Numbered from the stretch's first letter, positions 1-8,118 are shown. The stretch is DNA of 53,457 bases from Ruminococcus sp. (GCA_023665505.1 JAMPDU010000004.1:1-53457), one strand, 5' to 3'. Numbers and translations are program-made. The notes: generated by a model not told the origin, from the letters alone.

Positions 1-184
1 GCTGTAAAGAAAGCGGCTGATTTTTCAAATTATTTTTGATAATTTCAAGCGCGTTGTTGCTCAATGCCGCGTAATTTGTGTCAAGTTTTGTAATGGTAGT
101 TTCCTGCATAGTAATCTTCCTTTCTTCGGCAGAAATTTCATTAATTTTGGTATTTAATTTCGATTTCAAAATTTCAGTATTCAT
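1..184 (-). CDS. N-terminal part of an unidentified phage/ICE gene (cut by the window edge)
   Basis: This reading frame is open from an ATG at 184 to the window edge, giving about 61 residues with no match I recognise. Two starts are possible. The ATG at 184 has GGAGG 6 bases upstream. An in-frame ATG at 109 has AAAGGAAG upstream and would remove a charged 25-residue extension. The gene lies directly downstream of a YqaJ-type nuclease and a DUF932 gene on the same strand. In phage and ICE modules that position often holds a RecT-type annealing protein or another single-strand-DNA-processing protein. That is inference from position only, because the visible residues do not show a RecT motif. 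Confidence 0.5.
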   Translation of the reverse strand, partial: MNTEILKSKLNTKINEISAEERKITMQETTITKLDTNYAALSNNALEIIKNNLKNQPLSLQ

Positions 185-196
185 AGCAAACCTCCG

Positions 197-1135
197 TTAA
201 ACCGCCTTAATTGAAAAGCGTCGATAAGAAATTTTATTTGCGTACTTTGCGTACAGTTTGGGGTGTTCAGCCTTGAACGTCTTGCTGTCGAGCCGTTCCT
301 GCGACATACTTTTCCAAGTAACCACATTATTTTTGGACGTCCCGACTTCATTTTCGCCAAGCATTTCTTTGAGCAAATTCTCCGATTTTAGCTTTTTCTC
401 GGTAATTTCCTCCAACTGCTCACAAGCGGAATTGTACTCCGCAATTAAATTTTCGGCGGTTTCGGGAAGTTCAATTTTAGACTGTGAAATGCTGTTTGGG
501 AAACGTTCCTCAATAAATTTTGCGGACGCGTCAGAACCGTCCAATGCAGGCGGTACTTCATTTTCGACATGCTGCCAAAAATCTTTTTCAAGCTCAATCA
601 GCATTGAAATAATTTCCTCGTCACGCTCAATAAATTTCCACTTGAAAGTATTGCCGCCAATCAAAACAGCGATATATGCATCCTTGTAACCAGTCACCGC
701 CATATAGTGCTGAATTTGGAGCATATACTCGTCGGGAATTTTATCGTCCCACTCGCCTATTTTGTAAGCAGAAGCGGTTTTCGCCTCGAAAATGCAAGTG
801 CCGTAATTGGGGTGCTGGCAAGTTCCGTCGAGGTTCGCGAGCATAAAAGGATAGTCGTCGTGCTGTAAAATTTCTTTTACAATATTGACCTCAATACCAG
901 TGCGTTTTGAAAATTCGGAACGCACCAACGACTCAAGCTGAGTACCCCAATACGCCGCCTCTCCCGCCTCGGAATAGGGCAACTGACCTGTTTTTTCAAG
1001 CCACAATTCAACGGGAGATTTGTATTTGTTTATTCCGCAAACCACGGACGCGTCCGAGCCGCCAATGCCCTTTTTACGGTATTCGAGCCAGTCTTCATAG
1101 GGCATATTTTCTGTTGAAATTAAAATTTTTGCCAT
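197..1135 (-). CDS. YqaJ-type viral recombinase / phage-related exonuclease
   Basis: This 312-residue protein has the N-terminal pattern of YqaJ-family nucleases (lambda-exonuclease fold). After the first dozen residues comes GIGGSDASVVCGINKY, then VELWLEKTG. The PD-(D/E)xK elements follow: a conserved Glu after AAYWGTQLE, Asp in MLANLDGT, and the E-x-K of CIFEAKTAS. LQIQHYMAVTG is also typical. Family members resect double-stranded DNA ends for recombination with an annealing protein. I place the start at 1135 because AAAGGC sits 9 bases upstream. The in-frame ATG at 1153 has no ribosome binding site. The C-terminal third is a helical, probably coiled-coil stretch. The gene lies 75 bp downstream of the DUF932 gene, so the two are probably cotranscribed. 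Confidence 0.85.
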   Translation of the reverse strand: MAKILISTENMPYEDWLEYRKKGIGGSDASVVCGINKYKSPVELWLEKTGQLPYSEAGEAAYWGTQLESLVRSEFSKRTGIEVNIVKEILQHDDYPFMLANLDGTCQHPNYGTCIFEAKTASAYKIGEWDDKIPDEYMLQIQHYMAVTGYKDAYIAVLIGGNTFKWKFIERDEEIISMLIELEKDFWQHVENEVPPALDGSDASAKFIEERFPNSISQSKIELPETAENLIAEYNSACEQLEEITEKKLKSENLLKEMLGENEVGTSKNNVVTWKSMSQERLDSKTFKAEHPKLYAKYANKISYRRFSIKAV

Positions 1136-1209
1136 TAAAATCACGCCTTTCATAATTTAATTTTTTGAATAAAAATGTCGGGAGAAATTAATCTCCCGAC
1201 AATTATTTT

Positions 1210-2142
1210 TTAAGCGGCAAGCACCATTTCATACGCCTTGTCGATAAGCGGATTTCCCTCAATCGTTTTGGCGAACACGTTTTCACGGTAGTTTGCAGTT
1301 TCGCGGAGCGGCTTTGCGTGGGTCGCAAAATCCGAAACCGCATTGATGAAACGGTATCCGTTCTTGCCGAGGTGCTTTAAATCGGGCGCGTCAAAATACC
1401 GCATTTTCAAATCCTCGCGGATACGCTCAACATTTTTCTTGTGGGTCGCGGTTGGGTTGTCGTCCATTGGCAGGAGCATTTCGATGTACTCCATAACCTT
1501 TGCGTCCGACAATTTTATTCGGCGAAGATTTGCAAATTCCGTGCCGAGCCTGCCCATATATTTTTCCGCGAGCAAAAGCGTATTGTGAGCCTCGTCCATT
1601 TTGTGAGCGAGGTCGCCGACGTGTACCGTAGACCACATTCTTTTTGCCGTTGAAAGCGCAATATTGAGCGTGTTTTGGCACACCACACGGACTGGCGTCA
1701 TTGCGACTTTAATCGCGCCGTTTCCGTCGTGAGAACTGCTGAAAACAAGGTATGGCGCGATTTGCTCGCCCTCAATGATGTACTTGTCGGGGAGTTTTGC
1801 TAAAATCCAAATCTTTTTGCCGTCCTTCAAAGAACCTGCGGTTTCGTACTTCACACCCTCACCCAAAAGCGCGTCCGTAAAAGCGAACGCCTCGGAATTT
1901 TGCACCACTTTATAGCGGTCGGTAACTACTCCGAGAATTTTGTTGTCGCTCTCACGGACGTTGGCTTTGTAGCCGTTGATAGGTTCGTAATTCCCCGTCA
2001 TAATGGGCTTTTGAACCACTTTCCAGTTAAGTCCCGAAACCTCTAAAGCCTCCTGTGAATTAAGCGCAGATTCTACCCGAACGCCAAGTCCGTGCCAAGG
2101 TGCGTACCTTACATAAAACATCGTTTCTACATTTGCTGACAT
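1210..2142 (-). CDS. DUF932 phage/plasmid-like protein (TIGR03299 type)
   Basis: This 310-residue protein opens with the DUF932 signature (APWHGLGVRVE) and continues with DRYKVVQNSEAF, PDKYIIEGEQIAPYLVFSSS and TPVRVVCQNTLNIAL, all characteristic of the family. Its biochemical role is not established. Members are common next to exonucleases and single-strand annealing proteins on phages, plasmids and ICEs. The start at 2142 has AAAAGGAG 8 bases upstream. A short gap separates it from the YqaJ-type nuclease downstream on the same strand, which suggests a shared transcript. Confidence 0.85.
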   Translation of the reverse strand: MSANVETMFYVRYAPWHGLGVRVESALNSQEALEVSGLNWKVVQKPIMTGNYEPINGYKANVRESDNKILGVVTDRYKVVQNSEAFAFTDALLGEGVKYETAGSLKDGKKIWILAKLPDKYIIEGEQIAPYLVFSSSHDGNGAIKVAMTPVRVVCQNTLNIALSTAKRMWSTVHVGDLAHKMDEAHNTLLLAEKYMGRLGTEFANLRRIKLSDAKVMEYIEMLLPMDDNPTATHKKNVERIREDLKMRYFDAPDLKHLGKNGYRFINAVSDFATHAKPLRETANYRENVFAKTIEGNPLIDKAYEMVLAA

Positions 2143-2242
2143 TTAAATCTCTCCTTTTCGATTTTAAATTTTTGGGTTTTTAATTTTCATTCCGAATAAA
2201 ATATTTCGTCGTTAATTACGTGCCACAGTGCGGGAAAATTTT

Positions 2243-2374
2243 TTATTCGCTGTCCGTGAAATCGCATAATTTCAACACTTCCTCCGAAACGTCGTTTTCA
2301 AGACAACTGCAAAATACAACCGCCGCCGTTCCCGCAACAGCGGCAAGAATTTTCAGCACAAGCTCCTTGCTCAC
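2243..2374 (-). CDS. 43-residue small protein with a hydrophobic segment (GTG start)
   Basis: This short gene starts at GTG with a strong GAGGAGG ribosome binding site 7 bases upstream. It encodes 43 residues. Residues about 5-24 are hydrophobic (VLKILAAVAGTAAVVF) and end in CSC, after which the C-terminal half is acidic. It could be a small membrane protein. It lies upstream of the DUF932 gene on the same strand, and another tiny gene lies 42 bp further upstream. I do not recognise the family. The call rests on the ribosome binding site and the composition. Confidence 0.5.
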   Translation of the reverse strand: MSKELVLKILAAVAGTAAVVFCSCLENDVSEEVLKLCDFTDSE

Positions 2375-2416
2375 GCTATCGCCTCCTCTCGCAATTTAGC
2401 GCGGATTTTATCACCG

Positions 2417-2497
2417 CTATTCGTCCATAATGCTTTTCACAACCGCCGAAACCACGGCAATTGCAAGCGTTCCGATGATTTTTTCCATTTTGCTCAT
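2417..2497 (-). CDS. 26-residue small protein, hydrophobic centre
   Basis: An ATG with AAAGGAG 9 bases upstream opens a frame of only 26 codons. Lysine-rich ends (MSKMEK, VVKSIMDE) flank the hydrophobic stretch IIGTLAIAVVSAVV. It is probably the first gene of the minus-strand run that leads to DUF932 and YqaJ. Length and composition resemble small single-pass membrane peptides. No function can be assigned. Confidence 0.45.
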   Translation of the reverse strand: MSKMEKIIGTLAIAVVSAVVKSIMDE

Positions 2498-2574
2498 AAT
2501 TTTTAAACTCCTTTCAAAATATGGTTTTTTATGTGCAGAAAATGTTTTTTAACAAAATTCCGCACAAATTATTT

Positions 2575-2640
2575 CGGAGAAATTTTAATCCCCATATCGC
2601 CGCAAATCACGGTAATATGGGGATTTTATTCATTTCTCCG
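2575..2640. promoter_or_regulatory. Nested inverted repeat in a divergent intergenic region
   Basis: Two inverted repeats are nested: outer arms CGGAGAAAT (2575-2583) and ATTTCTCCG (2632-2640), inner arms AATCCCCATAT (2587-2597) and ATATGGGGATT (2615-2625). They lie between the divergent genes that start at 2497 (minus) and 2726 (plus). The structure could be an operator for the small HTH protein or a transcription barrier. The sequence alone does not decide. Confidence 0.5.
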
Positions 2641-2725
2641 TAAATATAATATATACTTGAAAGTCCGAATTTTACGCATAATTGCAACAAATTGTTAATA
2701 CTTACTATTTGAAAGGAATGATTTT

Positions 2726-2896
2726 ATGATTACGGATTACAAAGATTATTTAACTCCCGACGAGGCGGCTTATGAGCTTGATGTTTCGCTGACTACGGTT
2801 TACAATTTGCTCCGAAGCAAGAAATTGCCAGGGTTTAAGGTGGGCAAGGTTTGGCGTATTCCGAGGGACGCTTTGGAAAAAATTATTTACAATTAA
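2726..2896 (+). CDS. Small excisionase-type helix-turn-helix DNA-binding protein
   Basis: This 56-residue protein is almost entirely a winged MerR/excisionase-like HTH (HTH_17 type). LTPDEAAYELDVSLTTVYNL forms the helix-turn-helix, followed by GFKVGKVWRIPRDALEKII. Such proteins act as recombination directionality factors or as small transcription regulators. The ATG has GAAAGGA 9 bases upstream. The gene stands alone between a nested inverted repeat and a strong terminator, with no integrase next to it. It may therefore be a regulator of the divergent minus-strand genes or a stranded excisionase. Confidence 0.75.
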   Translation: MITDYKDYLTPDEAAYELDVSLTTVYNLLRSKKLPGFKVGKVWRIPRDALEKIIYN

Positions 2897-2897
2897 A

Positions 2898-2933
2898 AAA
2901 TCCCCTTGTGTTATCAACAGCACAAGGGGATTT
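2898..2933. terminator. Bidirectional rho-independent terminator
   Basis: Perfect 13-bp arms (2898-2910 and 2921-2933, core TCCCCTTGTG / CACAAGGGGA) enclose a 10-base loop. A-rich and T-rich flanks sit on either side. The structure separates the convergent ends of the HTH gene (2896) and the zinc-ribbon gene (2935). Confidence 0.85.
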
Positions 2934-2934
2934 A

Positions 2935-3591
2935 TTACAAATTTTTCAGAATGTTTTGAATATGGTACACAATAAGAGGTATGTCACTACACATATTGGC
3001 ATAACTTTGTTCATTAAAATTTTCATAATCATCAAAACCCATAATTCTGAAACTGCCACCAGGCTCGGTGGAAAAACTTGCAATATATTTTCTGTCACAG
3101 TATAAAATATCAATCACGTGCGGCTCAGTACCAACGCATATTTTGATATTACGCAACAGCATAGGTGTCATCAAAACAGACGTTATGAGTTCGGCGTTTT
3201 TGGTATTGATATAAGAACTGTACTCTATGCCCATAAGCTTTGTTCCTCTAACCATTTCGTAAGCGTGCATAATAAAATTCGCCGCCGCTTTTGAAAGCTT
3301 AACGCTTAAAACGATTACTATTATGAGCACTATAACGCTGTACTCGCCGAGGAAAATGTAAATCAAGCCTATGCACAAAATCCAGCGCAAAATTTTTATT
3401 GCAGTCGAAACTGCTTGAAAGTACGGATCAAGATTTTCGGTTGACGTAATCCTTTTTCCGTATTCGGGAGCTTTTTCAATTGCCGATACGGTTTTTACCG
3501 TCTGCTGCGGAACGGCTGAAACGGCTGTCCCGCACTTTGAACAGAAAGCCGAGTTATCGTCTATTTGACTTCCGCAGTTTTTACAGAACAT
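2935..3591 (-). CDS. Zinc-ribbon membrane protein
   Basis: This 218-residue protein begins with a zinc ribbon, CxxC at residues 3-6 and again at 17-20 (MFCKNCG..FCSKCGTAV). A Pro/Gln/Val linker follows, and then a hydrophobic region at about residues 70-110 that would span the membrane once or twice. The C-terminal half is a mixed alpha/beta domain with no motif I recognise. It is the last gene of a minus-strand run with two more zinc-ribbon proteins (4435, 5012) and a leucine-rich-repeat lipoprotein (7006). Related N-termini with different bodies suggest paralogues that diverged by domain exchange. Function unknown. Confidence 0.65.
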   Translation of the reverse strand: MFCKNCGSQIDDNSAFCSKCGTAVSAVPQQTVKTVSAIEKAPEYGKRITSTENLDPYFQAVSTAIKILRWILCIGLIYIFLGEYSVIVLIIVIVLSVKLSKAAANFIMHAYEMVRGTKLMGIEYSSYINTKNAELITSVLMTPMLLRNIKICVGTEPHVIDILYCDRKYIASFSTEPGGSFRIMGFDDYENFNEQSYANMCSDIPLIVYHIQNILKNL

Positions 3592-3643
3592 AAAAACCCT
3601 CCTTTTAAAATAAATTCAGACCTTAAAGAATTGCAGATTTATA

Positions 3644-4435
3644 TTACGCCTTTTTCAAAGTTTCCTGCACACAGTACGCTATTTTAGGAAAATCCTCAAG
3701 GCTGTGTTCATAGATAAACGGCATTTTAACTATTTTAAATCCCTCAAAGCCGTACATATAAACAGGTCTATCGGGAGAGATATTAAAGTACCCGTATTTA
3801 CTGAAATACAGTTCGTAATTTTTGCCGTAATAATTGACCAACACAACGTTTGAACCCTTGTTGCACCTCATTACCTGCATACTGTTTTTTTTCAACGGTT
3901 GAGCAATCAAATTAATAATTTCCTCCGCGTTTTCACTTTCTATGTAGGAAGCGTACTGCTCTTTTTCAATTTTTCTAATAATTAACATAGTTACCGCCGA
4001 CAAGCCGTTCCACGCAAGACCTACGCAAATAAAAACACAAAAAATAAACAGCAGCCAAAAGTTTTCATCGGGAATTGGAATAGTCATTGCAAAAATAGCC
4101 GCCGCCACAACAGTAATTATTTTTCCAATTTTATACTTGCTTGGAATAGGCTCGGTTGACATTACTTCTGTTCCCTTTGCAGAAATCTTTTTAATCTTTG
4201 GTTTTGGTGTAGGTGCGTTTGTCTGCATATTCTGCACGGGTGCACTTGTTTGCACATTTTGTGTGGGTACATTTGTCTGAACGTATTGCGTGGGTACGCT
4301 TGCCTGTACGTTCTGCATTGGTGAGCTTGTCTGCATATTCTGTGTAGGTACGCTTACCTTAGATACAGCCGTACCGCACTTATAGCAGAAAGCCGAATCG
4401 TCATCAATTTGATTTCCGCATTTTTTACAAAACAT
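3644..4435 (-). CDS. Zinc-ribbon membrane protein with a Thr/Gln/Pro repeat linker
   Basis: The start at 4435 follows AAGGAGG and gives a 263-residue protein with a zinc ribbon (CKKCG..CYKCG), as in its downstream neighbour. Between the ribbon and the membrane region lies a degenerate repeat of about ten residues (variants of QTNVPTQNV) copied about six times at residues 27-85. Two hydrophobic segments follow (VVAAAIFAMTIPI; LLFIFCVFICVGLAWNGL). The C-terminal domain is soluble and resembles that of the downstream paralogue (aligned KAELITSVLMTP / NAEEIINLIAQP). The longer frame upstream of 4435 has no ribosome binding site. Function unknown. Confidence 0.65.
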   Translation of the reverse strand: MFCKKCGNQIDDDSAFCYKCGTAVSKVSVPTQNMQTSSPMQNVQASVPTQYVQTNVPTQNVQTSAPVQNMQTNAPTPKPKIKKISAKGTEVMSTEPIPSKYKIGKIITVVAAAIFAMTIPIPDENFWLLFIFCVFICVGLAWNGLSAVTMLIIRKIEKEQYASYIESENAEEIINLIAQPLKKNSMQVMRCNKGSNVVLVNYYGKNYELYFSKYGYFNISPDRPVYMYGFEGFKIVKMPFIYEHSLEDFPKIAYCVQETLKKA

Positions 4436-4454
4436 AATAAAATCCTCCTTAATT

Positions 4455-5012
4455 TTAGTTAAGATAATCTTCTTCCACGTCCTCGAGTATGGCGTAAAAT
4501 TCAATTAAACCCATTGTTTCATCGCCTATACCCGCATATGATATTTCAAAATCACCCGAATTTTCGTGAACTTCAAACTGAAATGTGCAGGTTGTACTCT
4601 TGCCGAAATACTCAAACACGCCGTTGAATTCAACGATTATTCTGCCGTCGCTTGTCTCAAAGCTTGTCCAGTCGGGATTATGGAAATAATCGTCAAACGC
4701 TGCGCCAATCGGCATATTGGGGTACTCATCAAGGCAACCGCCCTTAACCATTTTGACATATTTGTCTCCCGAAAAGGCAAACACAAGAACCACTATCGCA
4801 ATAAAAGCAATTGCGAAAACGATTGGAGCTTTGCTTTTTTGAACCTTGGCAGGGTATGCCGTGGAATATGGAACTGAATGTACCGTCCCCCCGTAAGCCT
4901 CCGACTCGGGTGCGGATACTGGCTCAGGTTCACTTTCCTTGACCCTCAGACCACAGCCTGTACAGAAATCCGCGTCGTCCTCAATTAATTTTCCGCAGTT
5001 TTTGCAATACAT
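4455..5012 (-). CDS. Zinc-ribbon single-pass membrane protein
   Basis: The start at 5012, with AAAGGAG upstream, gives 185 residues. An N-terminal zinc ribbon (CKNCG..CTGCG) is followed by a Pro/Glu/Ser-rich linker, one membrane segment (IVFAIAFIAIVVLVFAF) and an extracytoplasmic domain of about 100 residues. It sits between the lipoprotein gene and the second zinc-ribbon gene, and small gaps between all four suggest one transcript. The external domain (TSFETSDGRIIVEFNG) resembles those of other Firmicutes zinc-ribbon membrane proteins of unknown role. Confidence 0.65.
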   Translation of the reverse strand: MYCKNCGKLIEDDADFCTGCGLRVKESEPEPVSAPESEAYGGTVHSVPYSTAYPAKVQKSKAPIVFAIAFIAIVVLVFAFSGDKYVKMVKGGCLDEYPNMPIGAAFDDYFHNPDWTSFETSDGRIIVEFNGVFEYFGKSTTCTFQFEVHENSGDFEISYAGIGDETMGLIEFYAILEDVEEDYLN

Positions 5013-5077
5013 TTTTTGCATCTCCTTTTTATTTTTTATGTAATTTTCGTTTTGACGGGAAATTTTACCGTACCCAA

Positions 5078-7006
5078 TTAAGTCCACATAATGTAATCGG
5101 AGAAATCATAATCGGCAAGCCCAGGGCATTTTTCAAAGGAATCCTCGCTTATCATAAGCATATAGTGATCGGGTATATTAATTTCTGAAAGCTTGGGACA
5201 GTTGTAAAAAACCTGTCCTATAATCGAATTTACACTGTCCGGCAAAGTTACGCTTTCAAGGTTATAACAGCAAGCGAAAGTGCCGTTGCTCAAAACACTT
5301 ATGCCCTCGGGTATAATTACTTTTTTAACGTTCGAGTATGCGAATGCATCAGCAAGATTTGTTACAGGTTTCCCATTAATTTCGGAAGGAACAATAACGG
5401 TGGTATCACTTCCGATATATTTATTCAATACAATTGTCGTATCATATTCTGTAAATTTAAAATCATACCCCGCCGCTGTTTGAGTACCCGCATTGTTTGC
5501 CGCGTCGCAAAGTTCACTGTATTGATCCGGCGAATACGTTTTTCCCTTGTATGTAATATCACAGGTACTGTTTTCAAAAGCTAAAGGACTTATAAACGTT
5601 ACACTGTCGGGTATTATAACGGAAGTTGCTCCGCATGATGCAAAAGCCCACGCATTTATATTACCTGCATGAAAACCGTTGATTTTGTCTGGAATAACAA
5701 TAACGCTGTCATTTCCAATATATTTTTCTATATAATATCTTTCATAACCGTCATCATAGTATTCAAAATCGGAAAGCGTAGACGGCTCTGAGGTAATATT
5801 TGCCGCCGTTTCATTTTCTGTATTACTGTAAGGACACCCTTTAAACGCGTCTTTACCGATTTCCTTAACATTTTCGGGTATTACTATATTTTCAAGGCTT
5901 GCACAGTCCATAAAAGCGGCAAACTCAATTTTAGTCACACTGTTAGGTATTTTTATATCCGTTAGATTTGTACAACCCGAAAAAGTGCCGACTTTAATTG
6001 TATTTATTTTATCGGGTAATGCTATGCTCTTTAAGTTTGTGCAGTTTTCAAAAGCATTGCTGCCTATTTCCGTTATACTGTTTGGAACAGAAACTTTTGT
6101 AAGCCCCGTACAGCCGTTAAACGCGTGAGAACCGATTTCCGTAATGCCATTAGGCAATGTTATATCTGTAAGTCCTTCGCACCCCTTAAAGGCAACATAT
6201 CCGATTGCTTTTACAGCATTAGGTATGGTTATATCTGTTAGATTAGTACAGCCCGAAAAAACGCCGACTTCAATTTCGGGTATATTATTCGGCAATGTTA
6301 TGCTTTTTAAATTTTTGCAGTTTTCAAAGGCATAACCGTTTATTTCAACAACACTGTTAGGTATATCCAATGTTTCAAGACTTGTACAGTCGCTAAATGC
6401 ACGAGAACAGATTTTATTCATTTCTCTGGGTAAGGTTATGTCTGTAAGATTATTACAATTTGAGAAAACACCTGCATTAATAGCTGTTATATGATTTGGC
6501 AATGTTAAACTTTTCAGATTTTTGCAGTTTTCAAAAGCATATTCGCCTATTTCAATTACATTTTGAGGTATAACTGCCTTTTCAAGACCAGTACAGCCTT
6601 TGAAAGCGTAACACCCAATTGTATTAACACTATCAGGCAAAGTTATACTTGTCAGTCCTGTACAGCCGTTGAAAGCATAATTGCCTATTGTTTCAGTATT
6701 ATGTGATAAAGTCACACTTGTAATTTTAGAACTGAAAACGCTTTCTTTATTTTCATTTTCTGTGGCGATTTTGCCGATTTCCGTAACAGGCTTTCCGTTA
6801 ATCTCGTCTGGAATTATGATTTGCGTATCTTTGCTTTTACACTTTAATATTGTAATTTCTGTGTCATTTTCTTCATATTCAAAATCAATTGCAAGCTCAA
6901 CTTTACCCGACAATCTCCCAATTAAGCTTGTATCCTCAGCCTTGTCGCAAGACGTTAAAGACAACGCCATTGCAAGCATTACCGCTATTGCTGTTGCTTT
7001 TTTCAT
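5078..7006 (-). CDS. BspA-like leucine-rich-repeat lipoprotein (LRR_5)
   Basis: This 642-residue protein carries a lipoprotein signal (lysines, a hydrophobic stretch, lipobox LTSC with Cys about residue 20). It is therefore expected to be anchored outside the cell. From about residue 60 it consists of repeats of about 23 residues of the Treponema/BspA LRR_5 type (IGNYAFNGCTGLTSITLPD and variants). Spacer modules of the type DTTVIVPSEINGKPVTNL interrupt the array near residues 410 and 520. BspA-like proteins bind host or bacterial surface partners. AAGGAG precedes the ATG and a consensus promoter lies 70-100 bp upstream. Three zinc-ribbon membrane proteins follow on the same strand. Confidence 0.85.
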   Translation of the reverse strand: MKKATAIAVMLAMALSLTSCDKAEDTSLIGRLSGKVELAIDFEYEENDTEITILKCKSKDTQIIIPDEINGKPVTEIGKIATENENKESVFSSKITSVTLSHNTETIGNYAFNGCTGLTSITLPDSVNTIGCYAFKGCTGLEKAVIPQNVIEIGEYAFENCKNLKSLTLPNHITAINAGVFSNCNNLTDITLPREMNKICSRAFSDCTSLETLDIPNSVVEINGYAFENCKNLKSITLPNNIPEIEVGVFSGCTNLTDITIPNAVKAIGYVAFKGCEGLTDITLPNGITEIGSHAFNGCTGLTKVSVPNSITEIGSNAFENCTNLKSIALPDKINTIKVGTFSGCTNLTDIKIPNSVTKIEFAAFMDCASLENIVIPENVKEIGKDAFKGCPYSNTENETAANITSEPSTLSDFEYYDDGYERYYIEKYIGNDSVIVIPDKINGFHAGNINAWAFASCGATSVIIPDSVTFISPLAFENSTCDITYKGKTYSPDQYSELCDAANNAGTQTAAGYDFKFTEYDTTIVLNKYIGSDTTVIVPSEINGKPVTNLADAFAYSNVKKVIIPEGISVLSNGTFACCYNLESVTLPDSVNSIIGQVFYNCPKLSEINIPDHYMLMISEDSFEKCPGLADYDFSDYIMWT

Positions 7007-7075
7007 AATTCAAAACTCCTTTAATATTTTTTTAAAAACATTTGTGCAGATAAATTTACAAATTGTGACTTTTTT

Positions 7076-7104
7076 ATTATACCACAAATTTTGTTAGGTG
7101 TCAA
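7076..7104 (-). promoter_or_regulatory. Consensus promoter of the LRR lipoprotein operon
   Basis: On the minus strand TTGACA (7099-7104) is separated by exactly 17 bp from TATAAT (7076-7081). A perfect palindrome, ATTATGC-GT-GCATAAT (7132-7147), lies about 30 bp upstream of the -35 box and could be an operator. Confidence 0.8.
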
Positions 7105-7194
7105 ATTGATATAGTTGTGATACCATACAAAATTATGCGTGCATAATATGATAAAAGTGTACATATTAATTATATCACGTCCGCAGAAAATTTG

Positions 7195-7229
7195 GTGTCC
7201 CGCAAGGACACAGGGGGAATTTATCCCCC
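7195..7229 (-). terminator. Terminator hairpins at the end of the LRAT-fold gene
   Basis: On the minus strand GGGGGA-TAAAT-TCCCCC overlaps the last codons and stop of the LRAT gene. It is followed by the perfect hairpin GTGTCC-TTGCG-GGACAC, and then CAAATTTTCT. A very similar hairpin with changed but still paired bases (GTGTTCC..GGGACAC) occurs at 8661-8677. Confidence 0.65.
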
Positions 7230-7922
7230 CGCCCTGCACCACCGCACAAAATTCTCGCAGTTGTTGTAAATGAGATTGTAATTCTGTTCCCCAAGCCTTG
7301 ACCTTGCACGCCGTACAGCCTCGTCCACCGAAAATCTAAGCGGACTTTCGCTTTCGGGCACAAGCATAACCTTGCTTATCCCCGCAAATTCCGAGAACGG
7401 CACTTCCCTAATTTCGGGGATTTCATCATACCCCTGCGAATAGTGAATAACCGTCCCGTCCCCCGCGTAAATGCCGTGGTGAGTGTAAACGCCCCTGCTC
7501 AATTTAAGGTGGTCGCCGGGCTTGTAAGTACGCTCCAGTTCCGAGGAATTTTCCGCGTGGACTTGAATTGTCGGACCGTTCCCGTTTAAAATTCCCGAAG
7601 CCGCGTCAAGGAAATTCCCGATAGTCGCGGCGGCGTTCCCGCACATTCCCGCGAAAATTCTGTAGCCGTTAAAAGCAATCCTGTCCTGCATAAATTCGGG
7701 GTCATCAGCAAGGTCGTCCTCGAAAGCCTCCTCGTACTCCTCAAACGCGCTGAACGTATCGTTAAAAACGTCGTTAAGCTCCAACATACCCTTGCGCCAT
7801 TCAGTGCTGAACCGCTTGAAATTTTCCGCAATGCTCAATTTGTCATTGTAATCAAACAAGTCCTCGCCGCTGTCATTATCTTCAAAATCTTCGTACTCAT
7901 CATAAATATCCAAATCGTACAT
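7221..7922 (-). CDS. LRAT-domain (NlpC/P60-superfamily) protein
   Basis: The C-terminal 130 residues of this 233-residue protein match the lecithin:retinol acyltransferase fold. GDHLKLSRGVYTHHGIYAGDG carries the catalytic His, about residue 147, and VIHYSQG follows. NLIYNNCENFVRWCR carries the catalytic Cys in the NCExF context, about residue 222. Bacterial LRAT proteins are thiol acyltransferases or hydrolases, and their substrates are usually unknown. The N-terminal half is very acidic (DLDIYDEYEDFEDNDSGED) and helical, with no signal peptide. The start at 7922 follows AAGGAG. The frame can be extended to a GTG at 7931, but spacing is worse. It is probably translated with the short broken gene upstream. 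Confidence 0.75.
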   Translation of the reverse strand: MYDLDIYDEYEDFEDNDSGEDLFDYNDKLSIAENFKRFSTEWRKGMLELNDVFNDTFSAFEEYEEAFEDDLADDPEFMQDRIAFNGYRIFAGMCGNAAATIGNFLDAASGILNGNGPTIQVHAENSSELERTYKPGDHLKLSRGVYTHHGIYAGDGTVIHYSQGYDEIPEIREVPFSEFAGISKVMLVPESESPLRFSVDEAVRRARSRLGEQNYNLIYNNCENFVRWCRAGG

Positions 7923-7924
7923 AA

Positions 7925-8118
7925 TTAACACTCCTTTTTAAATTTCGGCAAAAATTCAAGCAATTCCGCCTTAATTCTGCCGCTGATATTTTTGCAGACT
8001 TCCTCCATAATTACCGCGTTTGTAAGGTTCACCATTTCGGGCTTTATGAACGCTCGATTATTTCGTGAATAATTTTAATGTACCTATTCATTTTCCCCCT
8101 TTTCAATAAAGCTGTCAT
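7925..8118 (-). pseudogene. Small gene broken by a one-base deletion
   Basis: An ATG at 8118 with AAAGGAG upstream opens a frame of 24 residues that stops at 8044-8046. One base out of register the frame continues from the sense FIKPEMVN (from about 8052) to a stop at 7925-7927. Restoring one base near 8050 gives a continuous protein of about 65 residues (MTALLKRGK...IIERFIKPEMVNLT...LEFLPKFKKEC). I read this as a recent frameshift rather than two peptides. The alternative is a separate 36-residue gene starting at the internal ATG at 8035. Its last codons contain the ribosome binding site of the LRAT gene. Function unknown. Confidence 0.5.

Noticed and set aside
5800..6800. Regular repeats of about 69 bp, at first sight a repeat array or CRISPR
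   Set aside because: They are in-frame codons for LRR_5 units of the lipoprotein. The period equals 23 codons and the repeats are diverged.
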